The translations under genes were made by a program, and so were the position numbers. DNA of 64,000 nucleotides from Rhexocercosporidium sp. MPI-PUGE-AT-0058. Taxonomy: Eukaryota > Ascomycota > Leotiomycetes > Helotiales. The notes below the pieces were generated by a model. That model was not told where the DNA came from. It made no database searches and was given only the letters and a program-made list of their open reading frames with translations. The stretch lies in NCBI GenBank assembly GCA_020746875.1, contig JAGTJL010000016.1, positions 1,922,001 through 1,986,000 of the forward strand. The letters run 5' to 3'. Below are positions 25,544 through 35,677 of the stretch, piece by piece (within the stretch, counting starts at the first letter, position 1; the number at the start of each line of letters is the position of its first letter).

Positions 25544-26126
25544 AGAAGGTCAAGCTCCCGAAATGCTGGATGGTACTGTGTAAGTAATCTCAGTCTTCAC
25601 ATGGTAAGGTCTCCTCAAGAACCGGCTCCTGATACAAGCCATACTATGGCCAAAGATCAAATATAAGCTCACATCACGATCTTCAATCACTTATCAGAAC
25701 TCTGCTCTTATCTTCCGGGTCTCCACACACATCCATCCCAACCCGGCAGGACGTTATGCACACCACCCTACCCCCTGACCGGTACTTCAACCCCCTCGGC
25801 TAAGCGACCCCACACTAAAACTTGGCCCTCTTTCAAACCCCAGCTTTCCACCAATCTTGCGGCCCGATGCTTATGAGCTCCAGGCACTTATCCTGAACTG
25901 CTGGATGAGGAGTGTGAGCCGATGCAAGCGAGGCGTCCTATGTGATGTGATGCGATGTGATCAGATGACAAGAAAGTGCTTGATCCTGGCTATTATCAAA
26001 GAGGGGAATATAGAAAGGTGCAAACGGAGTATAAATGAAACATGTGCCTTCGCACTCCCATTTATGTTTCGATCTCGTCCCACTAGTCATCGCAAACCAG
26101 TGAACCAGTATTGTTCTTGGGTAAAC
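25544..26126. other. Intergenic region upstream of the secreted-protein gene
   Basis: 583 bp. Contains the 3' flank of the pseudokinase gene, a C-rich stretch at 25730-25860 and a TATA-like box at 26030-26036. No gene was recognised. Confidence 0.45.
26030..26036 (+). promoter_or_regulatory. TATA-like box of the secreted-protein gene
   Basis: TATAAAT, about 90 bp before the start codon at 26127, a usual distance for a strongly expressed fungal gene with a short leader. Confidence 0.4.
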
Positions 26127-27282
26127 ATGAAGTTCATCACCCCTCTCCTCCTCGTGAGCTTGTCTCTCCAGAATGTTGAGGCTGCCACATGGTACCACTA
26201 CCCTCTCCAAGTTGCGACGCTGTATTTGACTGACCTTCTAGGTACTTCCTACGCTGGTATACACCAAGTACCTCAGTACAATTGCAAAAGGTTCGCTCTT
26301 TCTCCAGTTCCCCTTCGCCTTCTCAGATCCATGCCTTCCCACGGCTTTGAACATCGGAAAACTAAACTTTATCAGTTCTCCATGGAAATGGTCGTCCCGC
26401 CAATCAAACAAGCTGGGACTTACTACCTCTGGCCTGGCCTCCAAGACACAGGTAATACAGGCGTCTATCAGGAGGTCCTAGATGGGAGGAAGGGTGCGTG
26501 GTGGATTGGTGCTGGGTGGTGTTGCAGGTTTGTATACTTATACACTTATCTTACAACAGTTATCATCCGTAGAATACTGGGTCCACTGATCATCTGAGTA
26601 GTAACCCAAGCCTCCCCTGGGGTTCGGGATTCTCGGTGGGTAATTTCTACTTCCCCTTTTCCGCAAGCAATAGAAATGGTTCTGACAGGTGTACAGGCTC
26701 CAGTCGGGAGTAAAGTCACGATCTCCAATACTCGTGATACCAATGGCATCAATTGGACTGCAACTATGAATATGGGATCCTCATCCACGAAAGATTCGTT
26801 TCCATTGGGCTATAAGAATATGAACCAGGTATGCACTGTTTGTCCTTGCTTGTTCAGCTTTCCCAGCATCTTGAAAATCTACTTTCCAAAATGTGCCTGG
26901 AAATGACAGCTGATTATTGTTACTTTATAGGCATTGCTCGCCATCGAACTCACAGGAGTTACGTGGGACTTTGGCCCCTTGACGTGGAACAACGTCGTCA
27001 TGGTACATTCCCACTGCTTCCCCATGGTTCTCTACCGCCCTGCCCAAACAGAAATTGACAAAGTGTATCGCAGGTGATGAATACAACCCAAACAGCTTGG
27101 TGCACAAAGTACATATTTACAGTTCCAGAAATCAGATAAGTGGGGTATTGACATATGTTTACAGGGCACCTGAGAATTATGGTTCAGCTACGAAGTACAC
27201 CATGACGACTCCGAAAGCTGTGACTTCTGGTGGGTTGACGACATGTACTATCGATCAGGTTGTCATGCAGGGACCGGCATGA
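26127..27282 (+). CDS. Small secreted protein of unknown function, eight exons
   Basis: Predicted exons 26127-26191, 26242-26290, 26376-26527, 26602-26639, 26689-26828, 26931-27002, 27074-27108 and 27165-27282 give 222 residues in one continuous frame. The N-terminus is a clear signal peptide (MKFITPLLLVSLSLQNVEAA). The mature part shows a beta-rich pattern with TYYLWPGLQDTGNTGVYQEV, WWIGAGWCC, NPSLPWGSGFSV, TGVTWDFGPLTWNNVV and a paired-Cys C-terminal region (WCTK, TTCTID), ending QGPA. I recall this pattern from secreted ascomycete proteins but cannot name a function; a lectin- or glycan-binding beta-sandwich is a guess. Without splicing the ORF also reads through the first two introns, but that gives an unconserved insert. 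A role at the host or substrate surface is inference. Confidence 0.75.
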
Positions 27283-27454
27283 TATAGTGGCGTGGCTGGT
27301 GTTGTCTTTTGGGTGAGACGATGAAGTGAGTGATACTTCAACGCGAAGATTTCAGAGCTTGAAGACCAACCCAAACATTAAACATGTTTTCTTTCACAAT
27401 ATTTGCATTTAAGCTAGAAGAATTGATTGACTTGATCATTACACTTATCCCTGT

Positions 27455-29511
27455 TCAAGATGACCGCACAGCATCAAGATTAGCATCAGCATCAACTGCG
27501 TTCAACCCCTCCCTTGCAATCCACCGCTGCACCAACCAAAAAGCTCTCAAGTAAGCCGTTCCTAGATGGAAGTCATCCATTCCGATCGTCATCCCTGTGC
27601 AAGCCATCTGCTTTCTCAAAAACCTTCCGCGGTGATCATCCTTACTGCAAGGTGTCGCCACCAGCAAAATCCACAGGAAGATACCCGGTACATCTTTCCA
27701 ATTCTTGAGCCCAACAAGCGATATGTTGGAGAAGAGCCGCTCTTGGAGTTCGGGTGGAAAATTCTGGGATAGTGGAGTCAGAGACTTGATGGCGGAAGTG
27801 TAAACGAGCGCGCAGAGACGGATGGCGTCGATTATAATGTCGCTGATAGGAGTTATGGATACGATCGTGAGTTCTGGAATATCTTCGATGCGTTTGTGCA
27901 GCCCTAGCAAAGTTATTATGTAGCCTGATAGACGTCTCCGAGAGCATGTAGGGAGACTTACATGCAGCAGTGCTCTGTATTTTCGAGGTTTTAGTCTGCT
28001 TCAGCTCGGGAGAGAGAAAGCATGATGTGATTGATGTAGTAAGAAATTTCACATCATCCAAGATTTCCGCAGCAACACCACTCAAATTCAAAGAGCCCCT
28101 ACATTCCTGGAAGGACGTAGGATATGGGAGCAGGGGAGAGCGATTTAGCTCGGGTACCCATTCGCTCGTGGACAGCACGGTTGCGATGGCGTTTTCCATG
28201 GATTGAAAATCGAGTTCTCGCTCGAAGGCACATGCCAATTCGTAGTCAGTTCTAGAAAGCAGTCAGTGTATGAAATTCAGCTGGAAGAGTAGACTGACAC
28301 GATGAGTACATTGTAGTTGAGAGCGTCATCCAAGGTTTCCAGGCCACCTCGGAGCTTCAACATCAGTTTGATTCCTTGCATGTGTGGCCATATGCTATCA
28401 GAAAAGCCCCAAAAGAGCTAAGGTAATTTCAGAGTCAGTTATTACTCGATGCTTGGGGTTTGCAGCTCGACTCATACCTCTTGAACCACAAGGTGGATAA
28501 CGATGCGCAGTGCTTGGTTGGCCACCGTGTAGAAATCCTTTTGGATGTACTTATTGACTTGAGAAAGAACTTGGGACTTAAGGAGCAGTGTCTCTGACTT
28601 CGCAACGGTCCCAGCGTAGCTTTGTGCAGCTGACGCCATGAGAATAACGACATTGGGCATGAGGGGAGAGTTCATCATCCACGGAAGACAGTGAGCAGCG
28701 AAGACCGGCGGGATGTTCCCTCCGTCCACTGAGCAAAACGTCGGCGCCACATAATCATGGTCTAAAATCCAATCAGATTATTTTGCGTTTGCTACAATTT
28801 TTGAGTCTGGTCTTTTATACTTACAGTAATACAATAACTCAGTGTTCCGGTTGTTTGGCTCGATAGGCGCGGCGTTGAATGCATTCAGCATAGAGAGGAT
28901 CCCGCCAACTGCTCTTGGGCTTCCAGATCGCTTGAGCAAGTATTCCTGCAAGCCACTCTGCTGCTGCTGCTGCTCCAAACGTTTCCGAATCGATTCCAAC
29001 TGCAGCTTGTCCTTCGATTCATGGTCAGGATTGACAGGCTTAGATCCTTCATCTGATAAATTCACATTGTTTGCTGTGCGTACAGCCAAAGCAGCTTCGG
29101 GGTGTTGGTAAGAGGAGTCAGCAGGATGCAGGATCCGACTCAGTGGTATTGCCGGATATGAAAATGGATTGAAGTTATTCAAGGAAGGCAAAGTTACCCC
29201 TCTGAAACCGCCAGTTAGATCGGCAGCCTTCGAAGTAAGTTCATTCTGAGAGCCTTCTTGTCTTATGGCACTTCGGTTGCTCTTTGGTTCGTCGAGTTCT
29301 TGCACGAAACATGGCACTGGAGGGTACCTACGCAAGCAGTTGGCACAGGGTCCATCTTTTCTCGGGTTACACTACGTTCCATTGGGTCAGCCGGGTGGCA
29401 GATCGAGATCAGGGGAAAGCATGCCTTTTGTTTCCGGCGGCGGCATTCTGTACATGAGATCTGTGGACGTCGCCTCTGTCGTCGTGGCGCTGTGGTTTCA
29501 GGGGTCTGCAT
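27455..29511 (-). CDS. Zn2Cys6 transcription factor with DUF3468-type C-terminal region
   Basis: Six exons on the minus strand, 29511-29425, 29371-28825, 28761-28478, 28417-28299, 28251-27962 and 27903-27455, give 591 residues. The zinc cluster is split by an intron after residue 29: C20-TE-C23 then RRRKQK, and C30-NPRKDGP-C38-AN-C41 with the last Cys at 50. This intron (29372-29424) has a GC donor; no GT donor can rebuild the cluster. A poly-Gln run (RLEQQQQQ) lies in the linker. The second half matches the fungal-specific domain PF11951 (DUF3468): AAHCLPWMMNSPLMPNVVIL, LFWGFSD, LRGGLETLDD. It most likely regulates secondary or nutrient genes, but no target is evident. Its 5' flank faces the decayed TPR region. 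Confidence 0.87.
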
Positions 29512-30789
29512 CTTTCTTTCGTGTTCGCATGCAATGGTGCGGACTTAACGATGATGTATCGAAAGATATTAGGGTTTTGGGTTTGCAGCAGATATGGAGA
29601 AGCTCCTGGTCCCAGAGCTATGGGCAATCGGGAACAGGGCTGAAATGCCATTATCTGCTTCTGTCCTTGAACGCTGAGAGCTGAAAACAGGGGTTGAGTT
29701 GATCGAATGATAGTCAGGTTTACAAGCCACTTTGAACTCAAAACCTGGCTCGGCCGTGAATTCTGATCTCTGACTCGGCAGATCTGTAGTGGCTTGTCTT
29801 GGTATCTTGGAAATCTGGGTATGTCCCATTCAGGCCGCACGAGCGGGGTGTGACTATATGACCCGAACTTTGATTAGAAATTCTGGTAAGTCCATCAACA
29901 TTTCACTCCAGACGTTAACCTGTGTCTAGTGCGATCAATCTGAATATCTATAAAGAAGCCGATTTCACTTTTTTGTCGATAGTTCTTCGTCGGGTTGATC
30001 GGATCTTTGTTTCTCCAAGGTTTACTTCGCTTGCAGCGAGAGCGGGGTTTACCCTTTCATGAAGCCGAGGCCTCATCCCTGATTCCCAACATGGCGTCCC
30101 AATTAAATTTGTAGTTGTCTCATGGTGATCAATGTTCTGCAGTAATCTACTTCGCTCCATCCAACTTCGAGCTGTTCAATCTTAACAATCATGGGGTTGA
30201 CAAAACTTCGTGTCCAGCAGAGCTGAGTCTTTTCTGCACGGCGTTGTCCTATCCTTCAACTTGTCCAATAAAGCCATGTCACGCTCGGTTTGCTCTCTTT
30301 ACTAATCGTCTGCTTCTTTTGTTCTTCATGTGTTAATTGAAAGCAATATTTGTGTTTCTAATTTTGTCTGCCTCTCTGCTACCCATTCTATGGTGAGACT
30401 GGTTGAAAATTACCATCCAGTCGCTGTGACCTGATGAGTCTAGGCTGGAAGTCTTGGATAAGTCAATGTCGGGTGGATGCCGGGTGGCGTCTCGAAGAGC
30501 CCAGATTAGAAGGTACCTCTCGGCCATGTGAAGTCAGCCTTCGGTATCCGACCTGAATTTGAAAGTACCGCAAATTCTTGTGTTTATTGCACTTTCAGGT
30601 GCAGAAGTATGCCGTCGCTAAAGGTGTGGATTTACAGGTCTGGCATGTTAAAGTTGACGAGGTATACAGCAATTACTCAACAGAGATCTTGCTGTTAATT
30701 CCAGTCGCTGTCCATCACATGCGACCTGATAGTTCTGCATGTCAGCCAGTAGCATGTCATATCAAGGAAGTTCCGATCCAGCAAAACAT
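29512..30789. other. Intergenic region, no supported gene
   Basis: About 1.3 kb upstream of the minus-strand Zn2Cys6 gene. ORFs at 29265-29684 and 29409-29840 are antisense shadows or short frames without resemblance to a family. The ORF beginning 30578 merges into the TPR relic. Its 5' half is not recognisable. Confidence 0.4.
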
Positions 30790-31482
30790 TACTGACGAAA
30801 GGCACTTGAGGGCAATTCGAGAATACCTAGCAAAAAATCATACCGAAACACTCCGAAGCATGCGACAGGTTTGCAATACTACACTCTGATCAAAGCAAAT
30901 CCGCGGAAGCAGAATCGATTACACAAGAGGCACTGACACGCTGCCCAATCAGCGTCGGTGCCCGAAATCCAGAATGTGTTTCGTTTATGGCTCTTCTCGC
31001 GTATATCTTATAATACCAGGATGAAGCTGTGCCGATCTATAACAGATCTCGATCCTCAGTGGTTGTGTTATGGGAGTATATCACACTGGCACACTTGCCT
31101 AATGCAATAACTTTGCGTCCCTTCTGAGACCAACCAGGGCTACTGGCTGAAGCTGAGACCATTTATCGAAACAGGAAAATATCGAAGCAATCGGTGCAAG
31201 GAGAGTATCATCGGGAGCAATCGAGAGCATGAGCAACGTCGCGGCTGTCTGCCAAGTCCCAGCAAAGCTTTAGCCAAGGAAAGAATGCTGATGCAAAGCA
31301 CTGGAATTCAAGAACAAACTTTTAGAGTAGAATTTAGTTAGGCAGCTCACCATGATAATAGACTGACGGTGGTTCTCCAATTGCAAAGAAAGTCTGGAGA
31401 AGCTGAAGTCCAGTATCATGAGAGTGTTGCCCTTCTGGAGAGGGTGTTTAGAAAGGAGCATCCGGATACGCGGATACGATGA
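30790..31482 (+). pseudogene. Decayed tetratricopeptide-repeat gene (kinesin-light-chain/NLR type TPRs)
   Basis: Read in shifting frames on the plus strand, the stretch keeps a series of TPR signatures. From 30802: HLRAIREYLAKNHTETLRSM, like the HPDTLRSM end of a repeat. From 30888: SAEAESITQEALTRC and MALLAYIL, then a TAA where the next repeat should run on with QDEAVPIYNRSR. From 31130: GLLAEAETIY. From 31367: LQLQRKSGEAEVQYHESVAL and VFRKEHPDTR, then a TGA at 31480. At least two stops and two or more frame changes rule out a functional gene. This repeat type is usual at the C-terminus of fungal NB-ARC/NACHT proteins and patatin-like proteins, so an NLR-like ancestor is likely. No effector or NTPase part was found. 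Confidence 0.65.
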
Positions 31483-32448
31483 CCAGTATGAGGGACTCCA
31501 GTTTTCGTTTTTGTGTGTGTTGGGTAGGGAGGTCAAATTCGCTCCCTCGAGAAGTGGCATCAGAAATCGTGGAAGAAATGAATTGCGAACGTCAGACTGA
31601 GACAAACTATGGTCGAGGGATGCCCTCATGTAACAATAATTGTATTGAACTGCTAGAATCATGAACTAAATGATATCCGCACATAAATGCTTCACCTACC
31701 ACCAGCTCCCATCACCGCTCTCATGAATCAAGGCAAAAATTCGGGCTCAACTCTATCTTACTTAAGCGAACCCTGCTAATACACTAACAAATTCGCGCCC
31801 TTCATCCAACCAAATAAGTACACTCAACTCATAATTAGCGTTCATGTTTTACTTAACTTCCAAAGGTGTAGTGCGCCCTTCTAAAGCATAAGTTAGTTGG
31901 GAGAGCGCAGGGTAAAATCCCGCTGGTGGCCAACTACATATAAACAGATCGGTTCCGTCTAGATATTCTAGGTTGTGGACTGAGCTTCCGGTCCCCCTGA
32001 GTTGTTTATGGCTTTGATTTGTTGAATCTAGTAGCATGTTCGATTTGATTGGCTGAGTAGATAAAAGAAACCCTAATTCAGGAGAGGTAAAAGAAATTTT
32101 GGCGTTGTGATATCGTGATGTTGTAAACTATCCCCCACTTTTTTACGCGAGGTAATCTTCGCGATGAAAGTGGGCGCGACATTGAAGGTTGCTCTATTTT
32201 GAGTATCCCACAATGAAAGCCTCACCATTGCAATTAATTCTGGCACATGTGATCATCCTGGCAAATCGATCAATTCCAGCTGGTTTGCAGGACTCGTTTC
32301 TCCACTTTTGCTTATCGAGCGTCTTCGGCAATCCCAAGCTAGTGTGTTTACTTTGTCTGCGGTCTCGCCTGAATCGATACCTATACCTAGCTTGAATTGC
32401 GAATGCTTGTTACACTGAGTACATCGCCTGAGGATGAAACATGGTTTC
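31483..32448. other. Intergenic region downstream of the HET gene
   Basis: About 970 bp with short ORFs only. It includes the 3' flank of the minus-strand HET gene. A stretch near 31890-31930 was considered as a tRNA and rejected. Confidence 0.4.
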
Positions 32449-34553
32449 TCAAATGATGGTGACCACAATTCGCTCTCCACAACTCCAGTCGTAGTCCTCC
32501 CACCCATAAAAGTAGCCAATCCTTCGATATAGATTACCAACCAGCTTCTTGAGTACGAGAACCCTTTTATCTCCCAAAAAGCATATCCATATTTGAACTG
32601 TCCCCTCAAAGTCCCTTGCCTGGTTATCAAGTCGGTGTATGGGACAAAGAATTGGTGCGGTTTTCTCATCTGTGTCAAAGAACATAATCCGCGGGACTAC
32701 ACCATTAACCGACGCCAAATCCAGCGTTCCTGCTATAAATGTAGCGCGTAAACGTATTGAACCACCTCGCACTTGCCCATATTCATCATACACCAACTCG
32801 GTAGAGCACTCCAAGATTTCAGCATCCCAGGATATCGCTGAAGCATGCCGAAACCCCACACCCGAGAGCTATTGGACTTGTCAGTAGTGCCTTGATTTGT
32901 TATCTCAAGTTTTCGCCGAGTCACGAGGATATGGAGCTAAATATACGGTTCCTAAGATCTTGACTCTTGACTCATAAAGCATCGAGCAAACAAGTATGGA
33001 ATTACTGACCTGTGAAGCCCAAGACCAACTCGGCGCTCGATAAACCTCGACTTCTGAAGAGACAAAATTTCCCTCTAGGAACCAGCACAAACTTTCTAGC
33101 AGGTCTTCCTCCCATATGCCAGCAAGGTACCGACATTTAGTGGGCTCACCAAACCGCGCCGCTATACCTGCAAGAGCAGGGAGCTTATCCTTTTGAAGAG
33201 TAAGGTTTTTAGATGAGTATTGCTGAATAATGTCTCTCCATGTACTGAATAGCCTGCGCCGCACGTCGTTGTCCTTGGGAGGCTGTGCTACAGCACGTGA
33301 AAAATACCTTGCTGTCTTTTGTAATACAAGTGATGCGGGCGACCGTTTGTAACCTTTAGAGGCTTTGACCCGGCATGAGAATGAGATTTGGTTGGCTTGA
33401 AAGGTTAGTATACGCGGTGAAAGCAATATCTCTTGATAGCACCACGCTCGTTCAGAGAGTCTACCACAACCCAGTGAGTCGCCATAACCATAATCAGGTT
33501 TAATCCAGAAATCACCAACGAGACAGCTCATCGGTAGCTTTCCAGCTGTCGCTTCCATGCTACTCATATCGACAATGAATCTTGCGTGCAGAAACCCTGC
33601 ATCACCGTCACTCGCTGATGTCGCAGCAAAAGTGACATAAGCACTTCCATACACCCAGCACATCTTTGCCGACTCCCTTTCCCAGTCGTCTACTGAGTCT
33701 TGTATAATGCACAGCGAATCAATCCAAAGATACTTCAGACCAAATGCACGGGTGACTGTGACTGCATCTGCATATGTTCTGCTTAGGTTTGACATTGGGA
33801 TACAAGCTTTCTTATCAGATAGTGTGTCCTTTGTGGCTATGCAGTGTGACGTATTTCCCCAACAGTGGCTCAGAGTTGCATAAAGAACAGAAGATTTCTC
33901 CTCGCTGGTTATTGGTGATTTCTGACTATTTTTGATAAAGGAGTCATTTTCCACAAGGAATGGTTCTTGGGATCCATCTGCCGGACCAACATGCAAGAGC
34001 CTGTGGGAACGTAAGGCGTAACTCGTGGGTTACACTCTTCATGTTTGGTCACGCACTCCTTGATCCAGCCGTTGATCAACTCTACTGTACCAAAATCTAG
34101 CGGGTCGGTGTTGCCGAGGTCCTCTGAAGCCCAGATATCCGAAGCTGAGCTCTTTGAGTAGATCTCCAAGTCAACATAATACCGCCCGTCCTCCCCTATA
34201 TAGTACAAGCTCGTTTTATATCTCAATGTGTCTATTCGGAAATGAGGCGGCTCCAAGCTACTGGCATTTGGCACAGGAATCTGATACCTCATTCGAGTTC
34301 CTCTACCGTGCTGGCAGTGTTGGCAGTGCTGGCAGTGCTGGATAAGACCACATAAGGGACAACCAGCCTCTGCTGCCTTTACAAGCTCGGTGTCGTTTGG
34401 ATGGTGTTGGAATTTTAGTCGAGGATCTTCACGAACCTGGTCTATCGCTTCCCATAAGTCCAAATGCGGATTGCGGTAGTGCCGTATGACATCTTCAACA
34501 TCTTTCGTGAGGATCCAAGCTCCAAAAGATTGGCACGGCAAGCAGAACGACAT
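32449..34553 (-). pseudogene. HET-domain (heterokaryon incompatibility) gene with a single-base frameshift
   Basis: HET proteins trigger cell death or growth arrest on non-self recognition in filamentous ascomycetes. Exon 1 is 34553-33010 and exon 2 is 32868-32449, with a 141-nt intron that joins SWSWASQ to LSGVGF in frame. Before residue about 180 the frame reads through the usual Cys/His start (CPLCGLIQHC, WIKECVTKHEEC) to YVPT. At about 34000-34004 the frame must shift by one base to continue into LLHVG, YATLSHCWG, TYADAVTVTRAFGLKYLWID and AWCYQEILLSPRIL, the core HET motifs. No intron of plausible size spans the junction. As written, translation stops at 33909. A sequencing error is the alternative; the rest of the frame has no other break, so inactivation, if real, is recent. 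Confidence 0.82.
34311..34340. repeat. 9-bp tandem repeat encoding Cys-Gln-His units in the HET gene
   Basis: Three and one third copies of CTGGCAGTG (one copy starts TTGGCAGTG). On the minus strand this encodes successive CQH triplets directly after the CPLCGLI motif, extending a likely metal-binding Cys/His patch. Copy number could vary between strains. Confidence 0.85.
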
Positions 34554-35677
34554 GCTGGGCTACGTAGGATGTGGTATTCTTGAGAATATCCCCAAAAGGG
34601 CAGATACCCAAAAAGTAGGTCGAGGTGATCTAGGAAGGGAGGTTGGCGAGGCTGAAATCAAGAGCTGAAGTTGACGGCAGACACGTGGTCACCACTTCCT
34701 CCTTTGCGCGATCCAATCACCTCCTTGAGATGAAGCGACCGAGTAGGACCTGCCAAGGCTCCCAGAGGAACTCCAAAAATCAAGCTTTGAATACCTAGTC
34801 ATCAATATCGCACCTGAAAAGACCAGAGCACTACTCTATTTCGCTGCGTTCGCAAAGTAAAACCCGACAAAGAAGTGCATAGTCTCTAATAATAATAAGT
34901 GAGGAATAAAAGACTGACTCACTTTTACCGAGAAAACCCTCCTCCTTACCCCTCCCAAAAACCATTCTTTCTCAAGATTATATCACTAGAATATCAAACA
35001 AATACCAATTTTACCAGAAGGGAACAGGCAGAGTAGATTTTTGAAGACACGTAACTCATAAAAACATGGCACAGTGAGGTAGTTGGCACCACTTTATCAA
35101 CTTTGGCTTTATATCTCTGCTACTTGTAGACATTGGATCCTACATTGACACTCTGCAGAAACTCGATTAGGATGTAACTGAATCACAATCAACAGCGACA
35201 ATAATTACTCTCAGATCTATCAGTCAACTTGAAGACTACCACTACTTCATAATCAAATATGCACTTGCATGAAATTGAAGACTTAAAGAAAGGGAGATAT
35301 TGATTGAGTAAGTAGCCAGTGCTTTGCGAGTCTTGGGAGAGTGGTGCCTCAACGAAGAAATGAAAGCGAAGCAGAGGAAACAGCCAAGTTCACGACAGAA
35401 GCAGAGACACAAGACGCGAGGAAAGCTCAATTCTCGAGGGCTCTAAAGAACTCCAGATCGCTAATGTACAATCATTACTCCAAGTGGGAAGCAATATACC
35501 AATAAGCTAACGCCGTAGCTATGCCATGTAATCCATACCCATGCACCATTTTTTGTCGCTCAAAACAAAAATATCGCTGCAAATAAACGCCTTATCCATG
35601 ACCATTAACCCTTCCCACACACCCCTGAACACCAGACCAGAGGTGGACGCCGAGAAATTGATTGCGCTGTTGAATAT
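34554..35677. other. Intergenic region between the HET gene and rad50
   Basis: 1.1 kb containing the promoter side of the HET gene and the 3' flank of rad50. ORFs at 35242-35430 and 35541-35750 are not supported; the latter overlaps the rad50 stop on the opposite strand. Confidence 0.45.

Noticed and set aside
31885..31935. tRNA-like stretch (TTAGTTGGGAGAGCGCAGGG)
   Set aside because: It has an A-box-like sequence, but no B box (GGTTCGANTCC) and no acceptor stem that pairs.
33998..34032. A 33-nt intron (GTAACC...CCCACAG) to explain the HET frame change
   Set aside because: Too short for a spliceosomal intron in this genome, and it would remove conserved residues before the LLHVG motif.
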